A stretch of 64,000 bases of DNA from DAOTVC01 sp034437215 (lineage in GTDB: Bacteria; Chloroflexota; Anaerolineae; B4-G1; SLSP01): contig DAOTVC010000079.1 of NCBI GenBank assembly GCA_034437215.1, positions 1 through 64,000 of the forward strand. Reading direction: 5' to 3'. The translations under genes were made by a program, and so were the position numbers. Positions 1-7,465 of the stretch are shown here, in pieces. The notes beneath the pieces were generated by a model. The model was not told the DNA's origin and ran no database searches. It worked only from the letters and a program-made list of their open reading frames with translations. The stretch's first letter is position 1. Every line of letters starts with the position of its first letter.

Positions 1-555
1 GGGCGTGGGGGTGTTGGTCACCAGCGGGGTGGCGGTGGCCGTCCCTACCATGGGCGTGGCGGTGGGGACCGGAGTTCCCGGTTCAGGGGGGGGCGGCATC
101 GAGGGCGGGGGGGTGCTGGCGATGGTTCCCAGGGTCTGGATGGTGCGCACGGCCCGGGATTCCAGGCGCACCCCCTGGAAGAAGGGATCGAGGAGCGGGG
201 TGAGGGCGGTGATATCGTGCTGGATAAAGACGACGACCCGGTAGCCGACGACTACCTGGTTGGAGTCGATGATCTGGCTGGTGTCACCGGGGCCTCGATC
301 ATACCAAACCCAAACATTCACCTCATCAGAAGAGACGGCCGTGATGGCCTCCTCGGTGTGCCGCGTGATCCCCATGTAGTCCCGCGGGTTAGTCATCCCG
401 TAGCGGGTGCCCTCGCGCGCCGCGTTGAAGAGATTGCTGTAGATGAAGAAGGCCCGTCCGAACTCGAAGATGCCCAGAAGAATGAGGAGCAGAAGCGGTA
501 GGATGAGGGCGAACTCGACCAGTCCCTGTCCTCGCGATCTCTTTTTAGTCTTCAT
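1..555 (-). CDS. TadE-like pilus assembly protein (C-terminus outside window)
   Basis: The reading frame starts at an ATG at 555 and stays open to the left edge, so only the first 185 codons are present. The N-terminus is basic (MKTKKRSRGQGLVEFALILP) and leads into one hydrophobic helix of about 20 residues. The GQGLVEFAL-type motif followed by a helix and an AAREGTRYG segment is the hallmark of TadE/TadG-like pseudopilins. These are processed by a prepilin peptidase and form minor parts of Tad/Flp pili or help secretion. After roughly residue 150 the chain becomes a Pro/Thr-rich linker (TPVPTATP-type repeats), which is unusual for plain TadE and suggests a surface-exposed C-terminal extension. 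A separate tad operon lies at 10.5-16.4 kb. A possible promoter has TTGACA (609-614, complement) with a weak -10. Confidence 0.8.
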   Translation of the reverse strand, partial: MKTKKRSRGQGLVEFALILPLLLLILLGIFEFGRAFFIYSNLFNAAREGTRYGMTNPRDYMGITRHTEEAITAVSSDEVNVWVWYDRGPGDTSQIIDSNQVVVGYRVVVFIQHDITALTPLLDPFFQGVRLESRAVRTIQTLGTIASTPPPSMPPPPEPGTPVPTATPMVGTATATPLVTNTPTP

Positions 556-777
556 GGTTTCCACCCCGCTGCCTTTTTTTGAGAAATAGGTATAGCTCTG
601 CATGTACTTGTCAAACCCTTTTCTATCTTTATAATCGTTCTTGGATAGGATAAGGTAACGCTGAGTTTCCCGGAAAATGGTAAGGTTTAGGTAAGAGAAA
701 AGTAGTACTATGGTACTAGGAGATATAAGTCGGCGTTACTGGATAATGGGCGGGAACGATCTATAATGTGAGGGCAC
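556..777. promoter_or_regulatory. Divergent promoter region between tadE-like gene and sigma gene
   Basis: This stretch is AT-rich compared with its surroundings. On the minus strand TTGACA (609-614) faces the tadE-like gene, with a poor -10 about 16 bases on. On the plus strand TATAAT (762-767) lies 10 bases before the sigma-gene ATG, with no convincing -35. If that -10 is used, the sigma mRNA would begin within a few bases of its start codon. Confidence 0.4.
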
Positions 778-1389
778 ATGGAGGCTAAAAAAATAAGCAT
801 GTGTCCCGAGTTCAACGAACAGGAAGCGATCCGCCGAGCAAAGCAGGGTGACAATACTGCTCTCGGGGCGCTATACGAAGAGCATGTGGATGCGATCTAT
901 CGTTACATGCTGTATCGCACCCATGATCATCAAGTGGCTGAAGACCTCACCGCGGAGGTCTTCACCAACATGATCACGTCTATCGAGCGCTATGAGGATC
1001 GTGGGTTGCCCTTTGGGGCATGGCTCTTCCGAATCGCACGAGCTCGGATTGTGGACCACTGGCGTAGATCCAACCGTCGGGCCGAGAAAGAGGTGGCTTT
1101 TTCACCCGAGGCGGAGGAGTTCCTGGTTGGTGATTCACCGGAGCTGCGTTTTGAGCACGAGGCACTGCTCAAGGCCTTGCAATATCTGACGGACGCCGAA
1201 CAAGAGGTCATCCTCTTGCGTTTTGCGGGCGGGTTGAGCAACCGTGAGATTGCGAAGGTCACAGACAGTAACTCCAGCGCGGTCAAGAGCATGACGCACC
1301 GTGCGCTCAAGAAGTTGCGGAAAGTGTTAGAACGCAAGCAAGCTTTCAACAGGAACTTAAGTAGAGGAGCAGATGGCAAACGTAAGTAA
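778..1389 (+). CDS. ECF-type RNA polymerase sigma factor
   Basis: This 203-aa protein is a group IV (ECF) sigma factor that would direct RNA polymerase to a small regulon. Region 2 spans about residues 30-100, with an AEDLTAEVF segment and an FGAWLFRIARARIVDHWRR segment typical of region 2.3-2.4. Region 4 spans about 130-185 and has a helix-turn-helix, SNREIAKVTDSNSSAVKSM. The start at 778 has a GAGGG Shine-Dalgarno just upstream; an in-frame ATG at 799 is an alternative. Its end overlaps the next gene by 17 bases, so the two are probably translationally coupled. The partner is a DUF5667 membrane protein, an arrangement seen in Chloroflexota and Actinobacteria in which the partner probably acts as anti-sigma factor or sensor. 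The target signal is not visible. Confidence 0.88.
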   Translation: MEAKKISMCPEFNEQEAIRRAKQGDNTALGALYEEHVDAIYRYMLYRTHDHQVAEDLTAEVFTNMITSIERYEDRGLPFGAWLFRIARARIVDHWRRSNRRAEKEVAFSPEAEEFLVGDSPELRFEHEALLKALQYLTDAEQEVILLRFAGGLSNREIAKVTDSNSSAVKSMTHRALKKLRKVLERKQAFNRNLSRGADGKRK

Positions 1390-2353
1390 GGATTACTCGG
1401 CAGACCTGGAGTTAATCAGCTCCCATCTACAGACACTGGGCCAAGGCCGTCTCGCCCCTGAAGCGCGTCAGCGTATCTGGGAGAAAGCCCAGCGGGGTGC
1501 CGTCATGGCGACACCACCGCCTGAGACCCGCCACTCTTCCTTCTTGGATTGGTTGCGTCTCCCGACCTTCCGCCTGGCCCTCGTCACGGGCTTTATTATG
1601 GTCCTTATTCTCTCGCTGGGGACCGTAACCCTAGCGGCACAGGATGCCCTCCCCGGGGAGACACTCTACCCCCTGAAGCGTCAGGTGGAGAGCGTTCGTC
1701 TCTCCCTGACCTCAGAAGAGCGGCAGGATGAGTTACAATTGGACTATCTGGACCGGCGGGTGGCAGAGCTGGTCCTGCTCGTGGAGCGGGAGCAGGAGGT
1801 GCCCACTACGTTGGTGGAGGAGATCGAAGTGGCCTACGCCGCTATCGCTGAGGAGCCGGAGGTCTGGGCCCAGGCCGGCGCTGCGGCTCACGTGCTCGAT
1901 CAGTTGGCACTCCTGCAGGCTGTAGCAGCAGATGCGGAGAGCCCGCGCTTAGTGAGCATCTTCCAGGCTTCGACCCTGGCCTACAGCCAGCTCGGAGGCG
2001 CCCCTGCCGGGCTGGGACTGCCCGCCATCTTCTTTACCGCCACCCCTACGCCGACCGCCACGCCGACCTCCACCCCGACCGCCACGTCCACCGCGACCTC
2101 CACCCCGACGGTTACCGCCACCCCCACGGCGACCGTGACACCTCTGCCTACCCTCACACCCTCGCCCGTTCCTACCATACCGGTATCTGGTCCTGGGGAT
2201 GTGCCCAATCCCGGCGACGAGGATGACGATGGAGGCGGACCACCGATTACTCCGCCCAGGGCTTATCCGACTCCAGGCCAACCTGGACCGCCCGATACTC
2301 CTCCGGGGCAGGACAAGCCTGTGCCGCCCCCGGGGCAGGGCAATAAACCCTAA
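1373..2353 (+). CDS. DUF5667 domain membrane protein, probable partner of the ECF sigma
   Basis: This 326-aa protein has an N-terminal cytoplasmic part of about 55 residues, then one transmembrane helix (about 65-85, LALVTGFIMVLILSLGTVTL). A DUF5667-like helical region follows, recognised by ALPGETLYPLKRQVESVRL. From about residue 215 it becomes a Thr-Pro repeat linker, and it ends in a Gly/Pro/Asp-rich tail. GAGGAG precedes the ATG at 1373, and the gene overlaps the sigma gene by 17 bases. The cytoplasmic segment is long enough to bind a sigma factor, so an anti-sigma or sensor role is likely but inferred. The Thr-Pro tail is predicted to cross or decorate the cell wall. Confidence 0.75.
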   Translation: MANVSKDYSADLELISSHLQTLGQGRLAPEARQRIWEKAQRGAVMATPPPETRHSSFLDWLRLPTFRLALVTGFIMVLILSLGTVTLAAQDALPGETLYPLKRQVESVRLSLTSEERQDELQLDYLDRRVAELVLLVEREQEVPTTLVEEIEVAYAAIAEEPEVWAQAGAAAHVLDQLALLQAVAADAESPRLVSIFQASTLAYSQLGGAPAGLGLPAIFFTATPTPTATPTSTPTATSTATSTPTVTATPTATVTPLPTLTPSPVPTIPVSGPGDVPNPGDEDDDGGGPPITPPRAYPTPGQPGPPDTPPGQDKPVPPPGQGNKP

Positions 2354-2470
2354 CAGCTCTCGTTTTTTTGCTTCGCCCGCCGTGACTTGCGAGGATGTAT
2401 TCTCCTGGTATGGGGGCTTACCTGTGCCGGTCAGGGCGGCGAGGCTGCCTAACGGCAGAAAACCTCGACT

Positions 2471-3250
2471 TCAGACGTCCGTTGTGCTTACCAGCACACC
2501 AAAACGCCCCGTGCGCCCCTCCTCGCGGCGGTGAGAGTACCACTCGTCGAGGTTGCGGCTGGTATGTAGACGGCTGACCTCGACCCTGCCGACGCCCGCT
2601 TCACGGAGTTGAGCGGCGACGGCGCCCGGGAGATCGAGGTGCCGGCGCCCGCCCTGCTGCCGGGCTATCGAGGTACCGGGGGGGAGGGTGCGCGCAATCG
2701 CCGCCACCACCTCCTCCCCAACCTCATAGTCCTCGGGCGCGATGCCCGGTCCCACACCGGCCCACAATGTCTCCCGTCGGCTGCCGAAGGCCTCTTCCAG
2801 GGCTTCGACCGTCGCCGGCACCACGCCCGCAGCCGCCCCGCGCCAGCCCGCATGGGCCAGGCCCACGGCCCTTGCGTCCGGGTCGAAGAAGAGCACCGGC
2901 ACACAGTCGGCAAACCGCAGCAGGAGCACCACGCCCGGCTCGGCGCTGATCAGGGCGTCCGTTTCAGGAATGACTTGCCCACCGTCTGCCCGTCCGACCC
3001 TGACCACGTGGCGCCCGTGTACCTGCCAAGGGCTGACTACCTGTGCCGGCGTGATGCCCCAGGTGCGGTAGAGGCGCCGGTGGTTTGCGGCAACGTCCTC
3101 CGGATCATCACCCACGGTGTGACCGAGATTGAGGGACGAGAAGACGCCCTCGCTCACGCCGCCGTGGCGCGTGAGGAGGGCGTGCCGGAAGGCCCTTCCC
3201 GGTTGCTCGAAGGTGTACCAGGTGAGCCCCTCCCGTTGGTGCCGCTGCAT
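2471..3250 (-). CDS. pgeF: Peptidoglycan editing factor PgeF / YfiH-LACC1 family
   Basis: This 259-aa protein belongs to the YfiH/LACC1 family. Members have purine nucleoside phosphorylase or adenosine deaminase type activities, and E. coli PgeF removes wrongly built peptidoglycan precursors. The Cys/His metal site is visible as VHGRHVV, RFADCVPVLFFD and LAHAGWRGAAAG. I chose the ATG at 3250, which overlaps the TGA of gerW as TGATG. An in-frame upstream start at 3301 would lie inside gerW and is unlikely. The overlap implies co-transcription with gerW. The gene ends convergently with the DUF5667 gene. Confidence 0.9.
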   Translation of the reverse strand: MQRHQREGLTWYTFEQPGRAFRHALLTRHGGVSEGVFSSLNLGHTVGDDPEDVAANHRRLYRTWGITPAQVVSPWQVHGRHVVRVGRADGGQVIPETDALISAEPGVVLLLRFADCVPVLFFDPDARAVGLAHAGWRGAAAGVVPATVEALEEAFGSRRETLWAGVGPGIAPEDYEVGEEVVAAIARTLPPGTSIARQQGGRRHLDLPGAVAAQLREAGVGRVEVSRLHTSRNLDEWYSHRREEGRTGRFGVLVSTTDV

Positions 3251-3642
3251 CAGTCCTTGAAGAGCGTCTTCAGGACGAGCCCCAACCAGCCGATGACCCA
3301 CGCTGAGAGGAGGATGCCTGCCATCGCTACCTTCTGCTCATCCATGATGGGTTGGACGCTGGTGCCCTCCGGTCCCACCTCGATGTACGCCAGGGGCCGG
3401 GCCTTGGCCCCCACACCGCCACCACCACCACCACCGCCGCTGCCTTTAGGTTGCTCACCCTCGGTTACAGGCTCTTCCTCATCCGTCGCCATTCCGAAGC
3501 CCGCACCGTAACCGTAGCTGATCTCCGCCACGGGGATGAGCGTACGTCCCTCAACCTGCTGCGCAGCACCGAAGACCTTATCAACGCTGACCTGCGCGGG
3601 TGCCTCAACGATCTTATCCATCAACGTCTGCATCTGTTCCAT
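3250..3642 (-). CDS. GerW/YtfJ family protein
   Basis: This 130-aa protein matches the GerW (YtfJ) family, named from Bacillus spore proteins but widespread in non-spore-formers. It shows the DKVFGAAQQVEGRTLIPVAE start, a glycine-rich middle (eight or more consecutive Gly at about residues 69-77) and an AYIEVGPEGTSVQPI block. It ends in one hydrophobic helix and a short basic tail (LKTLFKD). The C-terminal helix suggests tail anchoring in the membrane. It lies between a shortened GerW-like gene and pgeF. No other sporulation genes are adjacent, so a spore role should not be assumed. Confidence 0.85.
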   Translation of the reverse strand: MEQMQTLMDKIVEAPAQVSVDKVFGAAQQVEGRTLIPVAEISYGYGAGFGMATDEEEPVTEGEQPKGSGGGGGGGGVGAKARPLAYIEVGPEGTSVQPIMDEQKVAMAGILLSAWVIGWLGLVLKTLFKD

Positions 3643-3675
3643 GATTTACCTGCCTTTCGTGTTCTAGCTGTGACT

Positions 3676-3830
3676 CTTAGGGTTCGCAAAAGTATAACTC
3701 TCCGCCGTCTCTGGAGTGCGAAGGGCACGGCGCCTCCTGACACGTTTGAGGCCTGTAGGTCTCAAGCGCTTCCGGATCTCAATCCGGTATACGCCCCTCC
3801 GACGTCAGGGGATTCTCTTCTCACAGACAC
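3676..3830 (+). repeat. Interspersed repeat, copy A
   Basis: The first 24 bases (CTTAGGGTTCGCAAAAGTAT and on) match the complement of 32068-32091 at 23 of 24 positions. Similarity continues through TCTCTGGAGT to an internal CTCCTGAC.CGTTTGAGG block shared with the copy at 31931-32092. The right end near 3812-3830 resembles, in complement, the GTCTGT(A/G)AGAA end of that copy. The repeat sits between the stop of the GerW-like gene and the start of gerW, inside a probable leftward operon. No ORF is visible in it. Confidence 0.65.
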
Positions 3831-3862
3831 TGACTACGGTGGTGGGGGCGAAGGAGCTCTGC

Positions 3863-4162
3863 CTAGTCCCGCAGAAGGTGAATCAGAAGGAGGGCCAGCA
3901 TACTGATCAGCATGACCCCCAGCCCCGCGGCGGTCATCTTGCTGAGCGTGTCGCGGGTCACGTCAGGGATGGCATACCAACGGTTCCCCTCAGGTGCCTG
4001 TTCGACCACGGAGATGGGACGCAGACGGACACCTTGCAGGGCGCCTGCGGGTCCGAGGCGTCCTGCCACTGTGGTCACCAGAACCGAGGGGAGGAAACGG
4101 CGGTCAACCGCCTCCAGGGGCGTGGCGGCCCTGACTCTGGTTTTCGTGTTGAATCCGGACAT
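3863..4162 (-). CDS. Short GerW-like membrane-anchored protein
   Basis: This 99-aa protein has no family that I can name with certainty. Its C-terminal half (RPISVVEQAPEGNRWYAIPD, then a helix of about 20 residues and HLLRD) follows the same pattern as the C-terminal half of the neighbouring GerW protein (RPLAYIEVGPEGTSVQPIMD, helix, LFKD). I therefore read it as a shortened GerW paralogue that lacks the glycine-rich centre. The start ATG at 4162 has AAGGAGGAT upstream. It is the first gene of the leftward group with gerW and pgeF. Confidence 0.6.
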   Translation of the reverse strand: MSGFNTKTRVRAATPLEAVDRRFLPSVLVTTVAGRLGPAGALQGVRLRPISVVEQAPEGNRWYAIPDVTRDTLSKMTAAGLGVMLISMLALLLIHLLRD

Positions 4163-4192
4163 CGGTTATCCTCCTTTGAGCTGTACGCTTCC

Positions 4193-4220
4193 ATTATAGT
4201 TCGCTCCTTACGAGATACAA
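4193..4220 (-). promoter_or_regulatory. Sigma70-like promoter for the GerW-like / gerW / pgeF group
   Basis: On the minus strand TTGTAT (4215-4220) and TATAAT (4193-4198) are separated by 16 bases and lie about 30 bases before the first start codon. Confidence 0.55.
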
Positions 4221-4471
4221 GCCCCCGCTTGGGTAACAGTCTCTGTTGATGGAACTGGGGCCGTTCGGTAACGTTATCTTTTGACTTGCCAGAGCCCCTT
4301 GAGCCTGGGGCGGGTTGCAGGGTGCAAATCCTGGAGCAGCCGCTCAAGGGTGGAAGATATCCCGATCCATGCTGCTAGGTACCCTTGATGGAACCGTGTG
4401 TCCGTGAATCTTTTCGCTTGTCACGTTGTCTGCCTTGGAGTATCATTGGTATAGTTCTGTTAGGAGAAGGT
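4221..4471. other. Intergenic region between divergent genes
   Basis: I see no gene here. A weak sigma70-like pair, TTGTCT (4426-4431) and TATAGT (4450-4455) with an 18-base spacer, could drive moeA. The reading frame of moeA is open upstream to 4385, but a strong Shine-Dalgarno favours the start at 4472. Confidence 0.4.
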
Positions 4472-6403
4472 ATGCTACACACACGCGACGTCTATCTTAA
4501 AGAAGTGTCGCTCGACGAGGCCTGGAGCAGATTTCGGGAGGCGTTGAGGGCTGCCGGGCGTGAGGGACCATTACCGGGTGAGGTCGTTTCCCTGGCGGAT
4601 GCCCTGGGACGCATCACCGCGGATGCTATCTGGGCTCGTCTCTCCTCACCCCACTACCATGCCGCGGCTATGGACGGCTACGCCCTCCGCGCTGCCGACT
4701 CCGCAGGGGCCAGTGAACTCCATCCCGTGACCTTGCAGTTGGGAGAGGGGGTCCAACCGGTCGATACGGGTGACCCCCTTCCTCCCTGGGCCGATGCCGT
4801 CGTTATGGTAGAGCATACCGAGGTCGAAGGGGAGACGCTCCGGCTGCGCGCCCCTCTCGCGCGCTGGCAGAACGTCCGCTCGGTGGGGGAGGATATCGTG
4901 GCTACCGAACTCCTCCTGCCGGCGAATCATCGCCTCCGCCCCGTTGACCTGGGCGCCATTGCTGGGGCCGGCTATCAGAGCGTCAAGGTGCGCCGGCGCC
5001 CGCGGGTTGCTGTTATCCCCACGGGAGATGAGCTGGTCCCGCCGACAGAGCGGCCGCAGAGAGGCGAAATCATCGAGTACAACAGCCTCGTGTTGGGAGG
5101 CCAGGTGGAGGCCTGGGGCGGTCAGCCCCTGCGTTACCCCATCATCCCCGATGACCTGGAGGCCCTCAGTCAGGCTGTAGAACGGGCTGCCGAGGAAGCG
5201 GACCTCATTCTCTTGAATGCCGGCTCGTCTGCCGGACGGGGCGACTTTTCAGCCCGCGTCGTGACCGAGCTGGGCCAGTTGCTGGTGCACGGGATCAACG
5301 TCCGTCCGGGCCATCCGGTGGTTCTGGGGACCATCGGGGAGAGGGCCGTGCCCATCATCGGCGTGCCCGGCTACCCCGTTTCCGCCGCGCTCACCGGCGA
5401 GATCTTCGTCCAGCCACTGCTACACGATTGGTTGGGGCTTGCCCCTCCCCAACGTCCGGTCCTGCAGGCCCAGATCACGCGTCGGTTGCTCTCACCGGCG
5501 GGTGATGATGAGTTCGTGCGGGTCGTCGTGGGGCGCGTAGGTGAGCGGACATTGGCAGCACCCCTCTCGCGCGGAGCCGGCGTGCTCACCTCCCTCGTCC
5601 GCGCCGACGGCATCGTCCGCATCCCTCGTTTCTTGGAGGGGGTGGATGTCGGGGAGGAGGTGACGGTCGAGCTCTATCGCTCCCCCGAAGAGATTGCGCG
5701 CACCCTCCTGGCGATCGGCAGCCACGATCTAACCCTCGATCTCTTGGCGCAGTTTCTCGCCGCTCGGGAGCCACGCCGCCGTTTGGCGAGCGCCAATGCC
5801 GGCAGTCTGGGAGGCTTGCTGGCGCTGCGACGTGGAGAGGCGCACCTCGCCGGCACTCATCTTCTCGATCCTGCAAGCGGGGAGTATAATCTACCCTATA
5901 TTGGGCGCTATCTGCCTGATATCCCCGTCACCGTGGTGACGTTGAGCCGGCGCGAGCAGGGGCTGATCGTGCAGACAGGCAATCCTAAGGCCATTCAGGG
6001 GATTGCCGACCTGGGTCGGGAGGGCGTCACCTACGTCAATCGTCAGCGGGGGGCGGGGACCCGTGTGCTGCTTGACTATCTCTTGGCGCGGGAGGGGCTC
6101 TCCCCCGAGGAGGTGCAGGGGTACGATCGTGAAGAGGTGACCCATCTCGCCGTCGCCGTTGATGTTCAGACGGGACTGGCCGACGCCGGTATGGGGGTAC
6201 GCGCGGCTGCCGAGGCCCTAAGCTTGGAGTTTGTACCCTTAGTTTGGGAGCGTTACGACTTGGTCGTTCCTCAGCCCCTGTGGGAGGACGAGCTTCTGGC
6301 ACCCCTGCGCGCGCTGCTTGCCGATCCCGTCTTCCAGGAAGCGGTTGCGGGGCTCCCTGGCTACGATCCCTCAGAGATGGGACAGATTGTTGCCCAACTG
6401 TGA
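4472..6403 (+). CDS. moeA: MoeA-type molybdopterin enzyme fused to a PBP-like domain
   Basis: This 643-aa protein has two parts. Residues 1 to about 410 match MoeA, which inserts molybdenum into the cofactor. The SPHYHAAAMDGYAL motif, the IPTGDEL motif and the NAGSSAGRGDF motif are all present. Residues from about 420 to the end match the periplasmic-binding-protein-like domain (PF12727 type) found fused to some MoeA or ModE proteins, with RQRGAGTRVLLDYLL and VAVDVQTGLADAGMGVRAAA. That domain may sense molybdate or a cofactor intermediate in the cytoplasm. I chose the ATG at 4472 because GGAGAAGG precedes it; the longer frame from 4385 has no ribosome site. The next gene begins 28 bases downstream with AGGAGG and may be co-transcribed. 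Confidence 0.9.
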   Translation: MLHTRDVYLKEVSLDEAWSRFREALRAAGREGPLPGEVVSLADALGRITADAIWARLSSPHYHAAAMDGYALRAADSAGASELHPVTLQLGEGVQPVDTGDPLPPWADAVVMVEHTEVEGETLRLRAPLARWQNVRSVGEDIVATELLLPANHRLRPVDLGAIAGAGYQSVKVRRRPRVAVIPTGDELVPPTERPQRGEIIEYNSLVLGGQVEAWGGQPLRYPIIPDDLEALSQAVERAAEEADLILLNAGSSAGRGDFSARVVTELGQLLVHGINVRPGHPVVLGTIGERAVPIIGVPGYPVSAALTGEIFVQPLLHDWLGLAPPQRPVLQAQITRRLLSPAGDDEFVRVVVGRVGERTLAAPLSRGAGVLTSLVRADGIVRIPRFLEGVDVGEEVTVELYRSPEEIARTLLAIGSHDLTLDLLAQFLAAREPRRRLASANAGSLGGLLALRRGEAHLAGTHLLDPASGEYNLPYIGRYLPDIPVTVVTLSRREQGLIVQTGNPKAIQGIADLGREGVTYVNRQRGAGTRVLLDYLLAREGLSPEEVQGYDREEVTHLAVAVDVQTGLADAGMGVRAAAEALSLEFVPLVWERYDLVVPQPLWEDELLAPLRALLADPVFQEAVAGLPGYDPSEMGQIVAQL

Positions 6404-6431
6404 TCTTTCCGTGTTTGAGTAGGAGGTCGTC

Positions 6432-7241
6432 GTGACCCGGATTCAGAAGATTATATTGATCGTGCTTGCGGTTCTGGACATTCTCGTTATCGGAGCGATG
6501 GCGATCTTCGTTGTCTCCAGCATAAGCAGTCTCCCGGAGGTCACCCCGCTCCCGACCTCGGTGGCCAGGACGGCGGCGACGCTGCCTCCCACCTGGACCC
6601 CAACGGCGGCCGCCACGGCGACGCCTACCCTGCCGCCGGCCCCGACCCGTACACCACGAGCCACACGGACTCCCTTCCCGACCTCGACCCCGCAGCCTAC
6701 GCCGACCCCGGGGCCGATTGAGATCACGAATGCCGACTTCGATATGATCATGCCCAACCGCATCTCGGGCTGGGAGTGGGATGCTTACGTCAACTACCGG
6801 CCGGGCGACACCTACGATCCTCACGGCTCCTACGCCGAGCCGATATTCATGCCGGCTGACGATCCGGCGCGCTGGATCAACGGTTCGACGCTCAAGATCG
6901 AAACCATTCGCTGGCTCAAGTTCCGCACCTGGGTCTATCAGCCCGTGACCGTGACGACGGGGAGTACCGCCTACTTTCGTGTCAAGGCGAATGCCTACTC
7001 CTCCATCGATTCCCTGGTGCTGCGGGCAGGGATCAGTTCCTATGGTGAGGGGTGTGATCGCGCGCGTTGGGGCGAGGTCGACATCAATCAGGAGGACGGT
7101 ATTGTTACCATCACCTCCCCGCGCGTCACCGTCGGGGAGCAGGGGTTTGTCACGGTCTGTCTCTTTGCAGAACCCAACTACCCGGACGTGAGCAACGCGG
7201 CCTTTTTCGATCAGGCGGAGCTCATCGTCTCGCCCCCTTAG
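6432..7241 (+). CDS. Membrane-anchored surface protein with Thr-Pro linker
   Basis: This 269-aa protein starts with GTG, with AGGAGGT just upstream. Residues 5-33 form one membrane helix and signal anchor. Residues about 38-95 are a Thr/Pro/Ala linker (TPTAAATATPTLPP type). The C-terminal 170 residues look like one extracellular beta-rich domain, with many aromatic residues, W-containing strands and two cysteines (EGCDRARWG and VTVCLFAE) that could pair. A carbohydrate-binding or lectin-like fold is possible but not shown. The stop codon overlaps the start of a repeat copy. Confidence 0.6.
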   Translation: MTRIQKIILIVLAVLDILVIGAMAIFVVSSISSLPEVTPLPTSVARTAATLPPTWTPTAAATATPTLPPAPTRTPRATRTPFPTSTPQPTPTPGPIEITNADFDMIMPNRISGWEWDAYVNYRPGDTYDPHGSYAEPIFMPADDPARWINGSTLKIETIRWLKFRTWVYQPVTVTTGSTAYFRVKANAYSSIDSLVLRAGISSYGEGCDRARWGEVDINQEDGIVTITSPRVTVGEQGFVTVCLFAEPNYPDVSNAAFFDQAELIVSPP

Positions 7242-7456
7242 GGTCTGTCAAGAAACACCTGCCCGATTGCACAACCGGGATCCTAAGGCAGGTGCCCGTC
7301 ACAGGCGTTTGAGGCTCGCCGGTTTCGCTAACGCAGGCACCCTTGGGCGGGCCAGGGGCAATTTGCGCTCTGTAGAGAAACCACTTGGGCATTGTAAGCG
7401 ACTTTCAAGAGCGCTTTCGGTTTACTTTTGCTCAAGGATTTAGTTCGCGTTCCTAA
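7237..7456 (+). repeat. Interspersed repeat, diverged copy D
   Basis: It begins CTTAGGGTCTGTCAAGAAA, like the outer end of the copy at 31931 (GTCTGTAAGAAAA). It contains the core GGCGTTTGAGGCTCGCC, related to the CGTTTGAGG core of copies A and B. Its right end, read in complement, has CTTAGGAACG followed later by GCAAAAGTAAAC, similar to the left end of copy A. The match is weaker than between A and B. It overlaps the stop codon of the upstream gene and fills most of the gap before the FAD oxidoreductase gene. Confidence 0.4.
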
Positions 7457-7465
7457 GGAGGATCG

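Noticed and set aside
5..244. 79-codon plus-strand frame at the left edge
   Set aside because: It is antisense to the Pro/Thr linker of the TadE-like gene and reflects its repetitive codons.
2040..2170. ACC/CCG-rich tandem-looking DNA
   Set aside because: It encodes the Thr-Pro linker of the DUF5667 protein in frame, so it is coding low complexity and not an independent repeat element.
6036..6824. 262-codon minus-strand frame across the end of moeA and the next gene
   Set aside because: It is Arg/Gly/Pro-rich, crosses two well-supported genes and shows no motif.
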